Below are positions 1 through 8,046 of a DNA stretch of 64,000 nt, piece by piece (positions within the stretch are counted from its first letter, which is position 1; each line of letters opens with the position of its first letter). Under the pieces are notes generated by a model, which saw only the letters and a program-made list of their open reading frames with translations, was not told the DNA's origin and searched no databases. Source of the stretch: Bradyrhizobium sp. MOS002. GTDB taxonomy: Bacteria; Pseudomonadota; Alphaproteobacteria; Rhizobiales; Xanthobacteraceae. The position numbers and the translations under genes are program-made. The DNA lies in assembly GCF_003020115.1 (NCBI RefSeq), contig NZ_PYFX01000003.1, positions 310,001-374,000 on the forward strand, given 5' to 3'.

Positions 1-827
1 CCAAGGTCGGCCGCGCCAAGATCGTCGAGGTCGCCCGCCGCTTCGGCCTCAAGGCGCCGCTGCCCGACACGCCGTCGCTCCCAATCGGCTCGGACGAAGT
101 CACCGTGCTCGAGCACGCGGTGGCGTATGCGACCTTCCCCAACCGCGGCAAGGCGGTGACGCCGCATTCCGTGCTCGAAGTGCGCACCGGCGCAGGCGAT
201 CCGGTCTGGCGCTGGGACCGCGACGGGCCGAAGCCGCGACAGGCGATCCCCGCCTCCGTCGCCTCCGACATGGCCGGCATGATGAGCCACGTCGTCAGCG
301 AAGGCACCGCGCGCCGCGCAGCCCTCGACGGCATTCCGACGGCGGGCAAGACCGGCACGACCAATGCCTATCGCGACGCCTGGTTCGTCGGCTACACCGG
401 CAATTTCACCTGCGCGGTCTGGTACGGCAATGACGACTATTCACCGACCAACCGCATGACCGGCGGCTCGCTGCCGGCGCAGACCTGGCACGACATCATG
501 CTCGCGGCGCATCAGGGCGTCGAGGTGCGGGAAATTCCAGGCATCGGCATGGGCCAGAAGCTGCCGCCCGAGCGGATCGCCAACGCGCAGGCCAATGCGG
601 CGCCGAAGGTGCTGGAGACCAAGCCCGGTCCGCCGCCCGTATTGACCAAGCGCGGCGCCGACGTCTTGGTGCGCGTCGAGAAGCTGCTGGATGACGCGGC
701 CAGGACCGCGACCAAAGCGGCCGTCACCGATCCCAAGCAAGCCAAGCCATCGTCCACGAGCGCGCTCGCCTTCCCGCAGAACTATGCGGAAGAGAATGCG
801 AACGCATCCGCCCCGCGCAAGAACTGA
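1..827 (+). CDS. Penicillin-binding protein 1A-type, C-terminal part (cut by window start)
   Basis: The reading frame is open from base 3, so the N-terminal part (membrane anchor and glycosyltransferase) lies outside the window. The visible 274 residues are the end of the transpeptidase domain. The KTG motif is clear (GKTGTTNAYRDAWFVG), followed by family-typical segments such as AVWYGNDD and GGSLPAQTWHDIM. The domain cross-links peptidoglycan on the periplasmic side. After it comes an Ala/Pro/Lys-rich tail of about 90 residues of no recognised fold. The stop is 9 bases before the next gene, so the downstream pair may be co-transcribed. The family call is firm; the exact paralogue is not resolvable from a fragment. 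Confidence 0.9.
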   Translation, partial: KVGRAKIVEVARRFGLKAPLPDTPSLPIGSDEVTVLEHAVAYATFPNRGKAVTPHSVLEVRTGAGDPVWRWDRDGPKPRQAIPASVASDMAGMMSHVVSEGTARRAALDGIPTAGKTGTTNAYRDAWFVGYTGNFTCAVWYGNDDYSPTNRMTGGSLPAQTWHDIMLAAHQGVEVREIPGIGMGQKLPPERIANAQANAAPKVLETKPGPPPVLTKRGADVLVRVEKLLDDAARTATKAAVTDPKQAKPSSTSALAFPQNYAEENANASAPRKN

Positions 828-836
828 TCGAAACCA

Positions 837-1415
837 GTGCGGCTGATCCTGATCACATTGACGGCCCTTCTGCTCGCAACCGTCGTCGGCGTCGGCGCGA
901 CCTGGATGACGACGACTCGCGGCACCGAGATCGGCGCGCTGACCATCGGCCCCTGGACCGCGCGTCCGCGCACCGGCACCGCAGACGTCGATCCCTATTC
1001 GCGCGCCACCATCGTGCGCAACGGCGAGCTGCCGATCGGCACCGGCGACGGCGTCGCCTTCACCGCGACCGTCGACGACAAGAAGAAGGTGCTCGACGGC
1101 CGCTGCGATGTCGTGATCTCCGGGGTGACGCCGCCGGCACGGTTCTGGACGCTCACGCTCTATGACCGCAAGGGTCATCTCGTTCCCAATTCGCTGCAGC
1201 GCTACGGCTTCACCAGCCAGGAGATCGTGCGGCAGTCCGACGGTTCGTTCGAGATCCGCATCGCCTCGCGCTCGCGCGCCGGCAACTGGCTGCCGACCGG
1301 CGGCATCGAGCGCTACGCGCTGATGCTGCGGCTCTACGACACCCCGGTCGGCGTTGCCACCCGCACCCAGCGCGACGCGCCGATGCCCACGATCACGACG
1401 GCGGGCTGCTCATGA
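837..1415 (+). CDS. DUF1214 domain protein, membrane-anchored
   Basis: A 192-residue protein starting at GTG. It has one N-terminal hydrophobic segment (about residues 2-22), then a compact domain matching DUF1214: FWTLTLYDRKGHLVPN, RYGFTS and a C-terminal RYALMLRLYDTPVG block. The function of DUF1214 is unknown. It is usually found joined to or beside DUF1254, and here the DUF1254 gene follows with a 4-base ATGA overlap, which indicates translational coupling. The hydrophobic N-terminus suggests an inner-membrane-anchored periplasmic protein. Family call from motif recall, not from a search. Confidence 0.8.
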   Translation: MRLILITLTALLLATVVGVGATWMTTTRGTEIGALTIGPWTARPRTGTADVDPYSRATIVRNGELPIGTGDGVAFTATVDDKKKVLDGRCDVVISGVTPPARFWTLTLYDRKGHLVPNSLQRYGFTSQEIVRQSDGSFEIRIASRSRAGNWLPTGGIERYALMLRLYDTPVGVATRTQRDAPMPTITTAGCS

Positions 1416-1996
1416 TCCGGCTGTTGTTCACCATCGTTGCCGGCGTGGTGCTGGGCCTCGTGGTCCATCTCGTCAGCGTGCTGGCGCTGCCGCGGATCGC
1501 GACCCAGGACGCCTATTCGCGGCTGACGCCGATGACCAAGCTCAACGCCGTCACGCAGCTTCCACTCGCCGATCCGCAGACCTCGCCGATGCCGTTCATG
1601 GACCCGGCCTTTGCGCTCGCGATCTGCCGCTACGATCTATCGAACGGACCGATCAAGCTGACGGTGCCCGTCAGCCAGGCTTACACCTCGGTATCATTCT
1701 ACACCCGCAACGAGATCGCCTATTACGCCATCAACGACCGCTCGGCCGGCAAGAAAGTGATCGAGCTCGATTTGATGACCGAGCCGCAGCACAACGAGCT
1801 GCCGGAGGACGAAGAGATCACCGCGGCCGACCGCCTGATCATCGATTCCCCCAGCACCACCGGCCTGATCGTGATGAAGGCGCTCGCCCCCGAGCCCGGA
1901 CTGATGCCGCAGGCGCAAGGCTCGCTCGCGGCCGCGAGCTGCGGACCGCAGACCGAGCCGCCGGCCAAGGCCGAAGCGCCGCGCGGCCGGCGCTGA
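1412..1996 (+). CDS. DUF1254 domain protein, membrane-anchored
   Basis: A 194-residue protein whose ATG overlaps the stop of the DUF1214 gene. Residues about 3-27 form a transmembrane or uncleaved signal segment. The rest (AICRYDLSNGPIKLTVP, YTSVSFYTRNEIAYYAINDR) matches the short Rhizobiales form of DUF1254. The C-terminal 25 residues are Pro/Ala/Lys-rich. The protein is probably a periplasmic partner of the preceding protein. Biochemical role unknown. In many bacteria the two domains are fused in the order DUF1254-DUF1214; here they are separate and reversed. Confidence 0.78.
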   Translation: MIRLLFTIVAGVVLGLVVHLVSVLALPRIATQDAYSRLTPMTKLNAVTQLPLADPQTSPMPFMDPAFALAICRYDLSNGPIKLTVPVSQAYTSVSFYTRNEIAYYAINDRSAGKKVIELDLMTEPQHNELPEDEEITAADRLIIDSPSTTGLIVMKALAPEPGLMPQAQGSLAAASCGPQTEPPAKAEAPRGRR

Positions 1997-2099
1997 CGCA
2001 CAGCTTTCGGCAAGCCGCAAAACAAAAACCTGAAAAACAACCCCATGCACAGTAGCGGGGGCATTGAAATCATTAGCCATTTTATTCGCGCCAAATAGG

Positions 2100-2221
2100 C
2101 GTTTGCCGGACCGGTACATCCCTGCCCGTCGCGCTGTTCGGCTTTGACTCGTCGGGCAAAACACTGGCAGAATGGCATCATCGAAAGTCACCCGCGCGGA
2201 GCAATCCGCCGCGGGTTTTTT
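2100..2221 (+). ncRNA. Candidate structured small RNA with its own terminator
   Basis: In the 322-base gap between the DUF1254 stop and the stop of the convergent GlxA gene lies a stretch with an outer inverted repeat: TTTGCC at 2102-2107 and GGCAAA at 2155-2160. It is followed by a strong Rho-independent terminator at 2191-2221. No convincing ORF covers it. The terminator is about 195 bases from the preceding stop, so it may end a separate transcript, but it could simply be the end of a long DUF1254 3' UTR. I could not place a promoter. Nothing else is recognisable in the gap. Confidence 0.35.
2191..2221 (+). terminator. Rho-independent terminator
   Basis: The stem CCCGCGCGG / CCGCCGCGGG around the loop AGCAAT is followed directly by TTTTTTC on the plus strand. 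It ends either the upstream DUF1214/DUF1254 transcript or a separate small RNA. Confidence 0.75.
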
Positions 2222-2318
2222 CATGCTGGAGCCCGGATCGTCATGATCAAAGCTTCACTGTTGTCTCCGCGGCAAGCAAGACCACCTCAACACCAAAGCC
2301 AAAATTGGATTTGAAGCG

Positions 2319-3290
2319 CTAGTCCAGCCAAGGGATCGCGGGCGACAGCTTCTCTGGTTTACGTGCGGAGCGTCGCAAGGACTGCGGAGGCTGACCAAAG
2401 GCACGGATGAACGCCCTTCGCATTCTTTCGGGATCGCGAAAACCTGTCGATTGCGCGACGCGCTCAATTGGCTCCCCGGAGGACTGTACGCGCTCGCGCG
2501 CGGCCTCGACGCGCAACCGCTCGACAGCCCGAGACGGGGTAGATCCGGTTTCGGCGACGAATGAACGGACGAAATGGCGTGCGCTCAGGCCGGCCCGCTC
2601 GGCAAGCGTCTCCACGGTGAGGCGCGCGTCGAGATTTTCGCGCATCCACGACAGAAGACTGCCGAAGCGGCCATTGGGCGTCTTGAGTTCGAGCAGGGTC
2701 GAGAACTGCGATTGCCCACCACTACGGCGATGGTAAAGGACAAGCTGCCGAGCGGTCCCCTGTGAAATTTCGTCGCCATGATCTTCAGCGACCATTGCCA
2801 GCGCGAGGTCTATCCCCGCCGTAACACCAGCGGACGTCCAAACGTCACCGTCCCTTGCGAAAATTCGATCTGCCTGAAGTTTCACTCTCGGATATCGTCC
2901 GATGAAGTCACGTGTGCGAGACCAATGCGTTGTCGCATACCGACCGTTCAACAGTCCCGCCTCGGCGAGAAGATAAGCTCCAGTGCACACGCTTGCGATA
3001 CGCACGCCGCGTTTTGCCATCCTTTGAATGAAGGCAATCGTAGCCTTGCACTGCGCCGCCAATTCGACCCCTTCTCCTCCTGCCACGATGAGCGTTGACA
3101 GCGAGTTTGCCGATCGCAGGCTGCGGGCATACATCTCGGCTCCCGATGAACTCCGGACAGCGCCGGCCTTGATCGCAAATATCCCGGTGCGAGGCACGCT
3201 CTGCTTCTGCCGCCTTGCGATCTCGAAGACCGAGATCGGACCGGACGCGTCCATCAACTGAAAGTCTCTGAAAATCAGCAAGCCGATCAT
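2319..3290 (-). CDS. GlxA-type transcriptional regulator (DJ-1/PfpI domain plus AraC HTH)
   Basis: 323 residues from the ATG at 3290. An upstream in-frame start at 3341 exists, but the conserved domain begins at MIGLLIFRDFQLMDASGP. Residues 1-190 form a DJ-1/PfpI-like domain with a nucleophile-elbow Cys near 102 (ASVCTGAYLLAEAGLL). Residues about 225-315 are an AraC/XylS DNA-binding domain (LAERAGLSARHFVRSF, VAQSTGFRDPERMRRAF). This architecture defines GlxA-family regulators, which usually control nearby catabolic genes in response to an unknown ligand. It is divergent from the stand-alone PfpI gene at 3382, its likely target. The ligand cannot be deduced. Confidence 0.88.
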   Translation of the reverse strand: MIGLLIFRDFQLMDASGPISVFEIARRQKQSVPRTGIFAIKAGAVRSSSGAEMYARSLRSANSLSTLIVAGGEGVELAAQCKATIAFIQRMAKRGVRIASVCTGAYLLAEAGLLNGRYATTHWSRTRDFIGRYPRVKLQADRIFARDGDVWTSAGVTAGIDLALAMVAEDHGDEISQGTARQLVLYHRRSGGQSQFSTLLELKTPNGRFGSLLSWMRENLDARLTVETLAERAGLSARHFVRSFVAETGSTPSRAVERLRVEAARERVQSSGEPIERVAQSTGFRDPERMRRAFIRAFGQPPQSLRRSARKPEKLSPAIPWLD

Positions 3291-3381
3291 GGCATGTCCA
3301 CATTTGAGGGAAATACGCCATTTCCGGCCCAAGGGCAGCATGGCAGGGTGTTGCGGTCAAGGGTGACGCGGGAGGCACGAC

Positions 3382-4062
3382 ATGTCGAAGCCGTTGCAGA
3401 TCGGTCTGTTGGTGTTTCCTCGCGTGACGCAGCTGGATCTGACCGGTCCGGTTCAGGTCTTCTCCAGTCTGCCGGACGCAAAACTGCATCTCGTCTGGAA
3501 ACGGATCGAGCCTGTCCCGAGCGATTCAGTCATCACGCTTACGCCGACCATCACTTTCGCTGATTGCCCGCAGCTCGACGTCATATGCGTCCCGGGTGGC
3601 TACGGCACGGACGAGCTTCTCCTGGACAAGGACGTTCTGGAGTTTTTGCAGAGGCAAGAACCGAAGGCAAAGTTCATAACGTCCGTCTGCACCGGTTCGC
3701 TGGTGCTGGGCGCTGCCGGACTGTTGAAGGGCTATCGCGCCGCGACGCATTGGACCGCCGTAGAGGCATTGCCGTATTTCGGCGCCTCGGTCTCGCGCGA
3801 GAGGGTTTGTATCGACCGCAACAGGGTTACAGGCGGCGGCGTGACAGCAGGCATCGACTTTGCGCTGACGCTGGTGTCGCTGTTGAAGGATCGTTCGGCC
3901 GCCGAGATGATCCAGCTTCGTCTGGAGTACAACCCGGCACCGCCTTTCGATGCCGGATCGCCGAACACCGCGCCCGCGGCAATCGTCGCGGCCATGAAAG
4001 AGCGGGTTGCCTCCGCGCATGCCAATCGCATGGAATTTGTGAAAAAGGCCGCTCTCACCTAG
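3382..4062 (+). CDS. DJ-1/PfpI family protein, isonitrile-hydratase-like
   Basis: 226 residues, preceded by a clear GGGAGG ribosome-binding site. The fold is a single DJ-1/PfpI domain: IGLLVFPRVTQLDLTGPVQVF at the N-terminus and a nucleophile Cys103 in SVCTGSLVLGAAGLL, followed by ATHW. An acidic residue (Asp19) and the Cys lie where isonitrile hydratase (InhA) has its catalytic Asp17 and Cys101. The enzyme is therefore a plausible small-molecule hydratase or amidase of the InhA branch; the substrate is unproven. It diverges from the GlxA-type regulator, which carries the same domain fused to an HTH. Confidence 0.85.
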   Translation: MSKPLQIGLLVFPRVTQLDLTGPVQVFSSLPDAKLHLVWKRIEPVPSDSVITLTPTITFADCPQLDVICVPGGYGTDELLLDKDVLEFLQRQEPKAKFITSVCTGSLVLGAAGLLKGYRAATHWTAVEALPYFGASVSRERVCIDRNRVTGGGVTAGIDFALTLVSLLKDRSAAEMIQLRLEYNPAPPFDAGSPNTAPAAIVAAMKERVASAHANRMEFVKKAALT

Positions 4063-4152
4063 CGCAAGGTCACCCGCGACCCTGTGCTGCGCGATGCGAC
4101 CTTCCGATGCCGGGAAGATAGCCAATCGTGACCTCGCGAACAAAGGTGGACA

Positions 4153-5421
4153 ATGAGGCATTTCCCGATCGATGAATTTCACCCATTGCGGATCCAGCTT
4201 CATCGACTGGTTCTCGGTATTGGTTTGACGATCTCTATGACCGCATTTCCGGATTGCGGTTCCGCCAGCGAGCTCTCGGCTGGAATCGTCAAGATCGGCA
4301 TCGTCAACGATCAAGCAGGACCGCTGTCGGATCTCGCGGGGCCGGGATCCGTGGTCGCGGCAAAGATGGCATTGGATGACTTTCGCAAGCTGTCTCCCGA
4401 ACTGAAAGTCGAGATCGTCGTTGCTGATCATCAGAACAAGCCCGATATCGGTGCCCAGATCGTGCGCAAATGGTTCGACGTCGACGGTGTCGACATGGTT
4501 GCCGACGTCGGAAACTCGGCTGTAGCACTGGCCATCCAGTCGATCGCGCGCGACAAGAACAAGATCGTCATCTACTCCGCCGTCGGGACGACGGACATTG
4601 GTGGAAAGCAGTGCTCGCGCACGGGCCTGATGTGGCTCCACGACAACTATAATCTGGTGACCGGATCCATTCGGAGACTGGTGTCGCAAGGCTACGACAC
4701 CTGGTTCTTTATTGCCGCAGACTATGCGTTCGGACGCAACATGGTGGAAGTGTCTCAACGTACGCTTGCCGCCGGCGGCGCAAAGTCGCTTGGTGCAGTC
4801 TTTCATCCGCTGGGAAATTCCGACTACGGCTCTTTTCTGCTGCAGGCCCAAGCCTCGAAAGCCAAAGTCGTTGCGTTCGCAAACGCCGGCGAGCAACTCG
4901 TCACGTCGATGAAGCAATGGAACGAGTTCGGATTGAACGCGACGCCGCAGAAGGCGGTGGCCGAGCTCATGTTCCTCACCGATGTGCACGCGATGGGACC
5001 CGAAACGGCCAAGGGGCTGACGACCGTGACCGCCTGGTATTGGGGGCTGAACGAGGAAACGAGGGCGTTCGGTCAACGCTTCTATAAGCTGCACAACGCC
5101 ATGCCGACCGCGCCCCAGGCGGCCGTGTACTCTGCCGTGCTGCAATATCTCAAGGCGGTGGCTGCCGCGGGGACGGACGAGACGAATGCCGTTCTGGAGA
5201 AAATGCGCTCCATGCCTGTTGATGATTTCTATGCCCGAGGAGCCCGGTTGCGCGCCGACAACAAGCTCGTGCACGATTTCTATCTCGTCGAGGTCAAGAA
5301 GCCGTCAGACGTGAAGGTTGCCTGGGACTACTACAACGTCCTCGAGACAATACCCGCTGACGAGGCTTATCTGCCACTGAGCCAGAGCGAATGTCCATTG
5401 CTGAAAACCAGCGCGAATTAG
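4153..5421 (+). CDS. ABC transporter substrate-binding protein, branched-chain amino acid type
   Basis: 422 residues with an AGGTGG ribosome-binding site. The N-terminus carries a long positively charged region and a signal peptide (hydrophobic core around residues 18-32), probably cleaved near GSASE. The mature part begins VKIGIVNDQAGPLSDLAGPG and shows the periplasmic-binding type 1 pattern (AAKMALDDF, DMVADVGNSAVALAIQ, GYDTWFFIAADYAFG). It should bind a small organic ligand in the periplasm. No permease or ATPase genes are nearby, so it is an orphan that must share a transporter or act as a sensor. Ligand unknown. Confidence 0.88.
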   Translation: MRHFPIDEFHPLRIQLHRLVLGIGLTISMTAFPDCGSASELSAGIVKIGIVNDQAGPLSDLAGPGSVVAAKMALDDFRKLSPELKVEIVVADHQNKPDIGAQIVRKWFDVDGVDMVADVGNSAVALAIQSIARDKNKIVIYSAVGTTDIGGKQCSRTGLMWLHDNYNLVTGSIRRLVSQGYDTWFFIAADYAFGRNMVEVSQRTLAAGGAKSLGAVFHPLGNSDYGSFLLQAQASKAKVVAFANAGEQLVTSMKQWNEFGLNATPQKAVAELMFLTDVHAMGPETAKGLTTVTAWYWGLNEETRAFGQRFYKLHNAMPTAPQAAVYSAVLQYLKAVAAAGTDETNAVLEKMRSMPVDDFYARGARLRADNKLVHDFYLVEVKKPSDVKVAWDYYNVLETIPADEAYLPLSQSECPLLKTSAN

Positions 5422-5556
5422 CAATGTAAATGGGATCACAACCAGGACCGCTTGTGCGGCAAAGACGAGCATGATAGCAAAAGCCATCGGGTCAAACACA
5501 ACCGCCCGACCAGCTTTCGAGCCAAGCGTTGTTTCGCTCCTTTATGGAGGTGAAAC

Positions 5557-5796
5557 ATGTCTTGCGACAGCACCACTGGCTCAATCAGTACATCCGACGC
5601 AGTCTTCGTCCCTGTTCCAAACCCTCGATGGTTCTGGAAGCTAACGCTCGCGCTGCTGGACGGCATCACACGGCGCCGCCAATACGACGAGCTTCTCGAA
5701 CTGGATGACCGGCTTCTCGCTGACATCGGCTTATCGAGAACAATCGTTGGGGAAGCTCGACGGTCTTACTTCTCAGGTTGGCGCGACGATCGGTGA
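5557..5796 (+). CDS. DUF1127 (YjiS-like) small protein
   Basis: 79 residues with a strong GGAGGTG ribosome-binding site. The C-terminal half is a classical DUF1127 motif: RRRQYDELLELDDRLLADIGLSR followed by a short basic tail. Members are small Arg-rich proteins; some take part in RNA turnover or phosphate and carbon physiology in alphaproteobacteria. The N-terminal 30 residues are not conserved in the family as far as I recall. It stands alone between the orphan binding protein and the convergent GlcG gene. Confidence 0.85.
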   Translation: MSCDSTTGSISTSDAVFVPVPNPRWFWKLTLALLDGITRRRQYDELLELDDRLLADIGLSRTIVGEARRSYFSGWRDDR

Positions 5797-5927
5797 TCGT
5801 CGTATCCCTTCAATGAGCGGTCACACCTGAGCGTGCAAAGGCGGCGCGTCTGCTCATCCCTGTGGATCAGACGGCCGCCAAGCTCGCGAAAAGGCCGAAG
5901 GACATTCCAGTCGCGTGCTGACTTCGC

Positions 5928-6428
5928 TCAGAAGTCCAGCTTGTCGCGTACGGAGTCGATTCCGGCTTTCGCACACGCTTCGTCCGCGTCACCGCCCGGC
6001 GCGCCGGACACGCCGACCGCTCCGACCAGGGAGCCGCCGGCTTCGACGATCAGTCCTCCGGCGATGACGACCGCTCCGGGAAGGTTGCGAATGCCCGCCT
6101 GCATCATGCCCGGCTGGCTGATCTCATTCAGCTCGGTCGTGCTGGTCTTGAAGGAGGCAGCTGTCCACGCCTTGCCGGTTGCCGTTGAGGGCGTATGGGG
6201 GCCTGCGAAGCGGTCGCGCAACATCACTTGCGTGACGCCGAAGCGATCGACGACGGCAACTGCAACCTGGTATCCACGGGTGCGGCAGCTGGCCAACGCG
6301 GCGCGCGCAAGATCGAGCGCCAGTTCGGGACCGAGTGACTTGTAGGCGACCAGAGCTTCCTCCGCTCGTACCGGGCAGATGGACGCAATCAGCAGGGCTG
6401 TCACAACCGACAGGCTTCGAACGTTCAT
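5928..6428 (-). CDS. Exported GlcG/HbpS-type heme-binding-like protein
   Basis: 166 residues from the ATG at 6428, chosen because GGAG lies 7 bases upstream; an upstream in-frame ATG at 6443 lacks this. A signal peptide (VTALLIASICPVRAEE) precedes one GlcG/HbpS domain: ALDLARAALASCRTRGYQVAVAVVDRFG, AASF, PGAVVIAGGLIVEAGGSLVGAVGVSGAPGGDADEACAKAG shows the Gly-rich end typical of the fold. HbpS binds heme; GlcG proteins lack a defined role. It is the last gene of a four-gene operon of exported proteins. The exported form suggests periplasmic ligand binding. Confidence 0.85.
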   Translation of the reverse strand: MNVRSLSVVTALLIASICPVRAEEALVAYKSLGPELALDLARAALASCRTRGYQVAVAVVDRFGVTQVMLRDRFAGPHTPSTATGKAWTAASFKTSTTELNEISQPGMMQAGIRNLPGAVVIAGGLIVEAGGSLVGAVGVSGAPGGDADEACAKAGIDSVRDKLDF

Positions 6429-6457
6429 GGCAATCTCCGGCATAGGTGGCCAAACGC

Positions 6458-7117
6458 CTATTTGATCTCACCATATGTCAGATCATCGAACAGGGTGATG
6501 CTATCTGCCTTGGTCCACAGGCCGATCATGCCGGCGTCCGGAATGGTGGCGTCTTCCACCTCGAACAATTGCTTGCCGTCATAGCTCACCTTAAACCGAT
6601 TTCCTATGAAGTCGCAGCGCAGTACGTGCCATTGCCCGGACGACACCGGCGCGCTGACGCCATAGCCACCTTTGCGACCCACGATCTCCAGCGATGTTCG
6701 AACGCCCTTGATCGTCTTGTACAGCACGACATTGTCCTCCAGCGCGTTAGCTCGGACCACGTAATAATTATCGGCATCCTTCGCGCGCCAAATGACTCCC
6801 GCGGCGCGATCCCCGGAGCCGGCGACGGCCTTGAATTTCACCTCGACGAAGCCGTCACGGACGGAGGTATCTCGCTTGATGGCGAGGGGAAACGTCGCCC
6901 GCCCGGATTGCTTGAGAACGTTCGGCTGGCTTGGGGCCGTGGACTCGGCCTCGACGGTCCATTTCGGCTCTCCCCGGCCGGTCATCGTCAAAGTCCACCC
7001 GTCGGGCGACGTTCCGGCAGCAGCGCTGTCGAAATTCAGGGTCTCGGCCATGGCATTTCCTCCCACCAACAAAGCCAGCATCGATGCCAGCGCAAGCTTG
7101 CCCATGAGCTTGTCCAT
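6458..7117 (-). CDS. Exported DUF1080-like (LamG/jelly-roll fold) protein
   Basis: 219 residues. A signal peptide (KLALASMLALLVGGNAMA, cleavage before ETLNF) is followed by a beta-rich domain with motifs of the DUF1080/3-keto-disaccharide hydrolase-like fold: GVIWRAKDADNYYVVRANALEDNVVLYK, WHVLRCDFIGNRFKVSYDGKQLFE, and GMIGLWTKADSITLFDDL. These domains bind or process carbohydrates; no catalytic residues can be assigned here. The start lies 3 bases after the DUF1259 stop. An alternative ATG is 12 bases further in. Operon position implies a periplasmic function shared with its neighbours. Confidence 0.78.
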   Translation of the reverse strand: MDKLMGKLALASMLALLVGGNAMAETLNFDSAAAGTSPDGWTLTMTGRGEPKWTVEAESTAPSQPNVLKQSGRATFPLAIKRDTSVRDGFVEVKFKAVAGSGDRAAGVIWRAKDADNYYVVRANALEDNVVLYKTIKGVRTSLEIVGRKGGYGVSAPVSSGQWHVLRCDFIGNRFKVSYDGKQLFEVEDATIPDAGMIGLWTKADSITLFDDLTYGEIK

Positions 7118-7120
7118 GCA

Positions 7121-8029
7121 TCAGCTCTTCGTGCTCGCCGTCTTGTCGAGCGCGGCGCGGAGGCCCTCGGCGAGCTTGACGGCATCGTCGTTGGCCCAGA
7201 AGTGCATGAAGAAGAGCCGCGGCTGTTCGTCCAGCATGTGGCTGTGCAGCGCGGTCACTTCGATGCCGTGCGTCCGCAGCGCCAGGATGACGGGATTCAC
7301 CTCGTCGCTGGTCAGCACGAAGTCGCCTGTGATGGCGGCCCTCCCCGCGCCGGTGGGCTGGAAGTTGATGCCGATCGCAACACCCATCGCGGCGACGGGG
7401 GTCAGCAACATGCCGTCTTCCGTGATGGGGTCGCGACGCTTCACGTTGAACTGGTAGACGCCGCCATTCGCCTGCCCCTTGACGCCGATGATCTGATCGA
7501 GCTTCGCGATATCAAGATCGATGGCGGGCGGCGGGTTCGCCGGCGCCGTGACCGTCAGCGGGGTCTTGCTTTCGGCCAGGGCGTCATGGATCGCCGAGGC
7601 CAGCTTGACGGGATCGCCGTGTCCGGCGACGTGCATGTAGAACGTGGCCGGGCTCGCACGTAGCAGATGATTGTGCACGGCGGTGATATCGAGACCGCTC
7701 GCGATCATCTTCGCCATCACGGGATTGATCTCGGTCTCGAGCAGCACGAGGTCGCCCATGACCATGGCACCGCCATGTGCCGGCTTGAACGCGATCCAGC
7801 CGCCCAGCGCCAGTGCCGGCTTGATCGCAACCCCGTCCAACGTCACGGAGAGATCGCTGCGGGGAAAGCCATAGCGGCGGACGTCGTCCGAGACGGCGGG
7901 CTTGCGGCCCAGGGTCTCGTCCACCTTCTGCCAGTCAGCATTTTGGGCATATGCCGGGATGAAGGAGCCAAAGCGAAATGCCAGAAAGCAGACGCCAATG
8001 CCGGCCATGGCCCAGATCATTTTTTTCAT
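7121..8029 (-). CDS. Exported DUF1259 (LpqO-like) protein with tandem domains
   Basis: 302 residues from the ATG at 8029, which has GAGGAG 8 bases upstream. After a signal peptide ending near PAYAQN there are two copies of the DUF1259 unit. Copy 1 contains GDLVLLETEINPVMAKMIASGLDITAVHNHLL and copy 2 contains GDFVLTSDEVNPVILALRTHGIEVTALHSHML. Each is followed by a short segment ending FYMHVAGHGD or FFMHFWANDD. The duplicated HNH/HSH and MH residues look like paired metal sites, but this is inference. Homologues include the mycobacterial lipoprotein LpqO, of unknown function. Second gene of the operon. Confidence 0.85.
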   Translation of the reverse strand: MKKMIWAMAGIGVCFLAFRFGSFIPAYAQNADWQKVDETLGRKPAVSDDVRRYGFPRSDLSVTLDGVAIKPALALGGWIAFKPAHGGAMVMGDLVLLETEINPVMAKMIASGLDITAVHNHLLRASPATFYMHVAGHGDPVKLASAIHDALAESKTPLTVTAPANPPPAIDLDIAKLDQIIGVKGQANGGVYQFNVKRRDPITEDGMLLTPVAAMGVAIGINFQPTGAGRAAITGDFVLTSDEVNPVILALRTHGIEVTALHSHMLDEQPRLFFMHFWANDDAVKLAEGLRAALDKTASTKS

Positions 8030-8046
8030 CGCGCCACTCCTCACCT

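Noticed and set aside
3526..5274. Minus-strand open frame of 582 codons
   Set aside because: Covers the PfpI and binding-protein genes on the other strand; those have signal peptide, ribosome-binding sites and family motifs.
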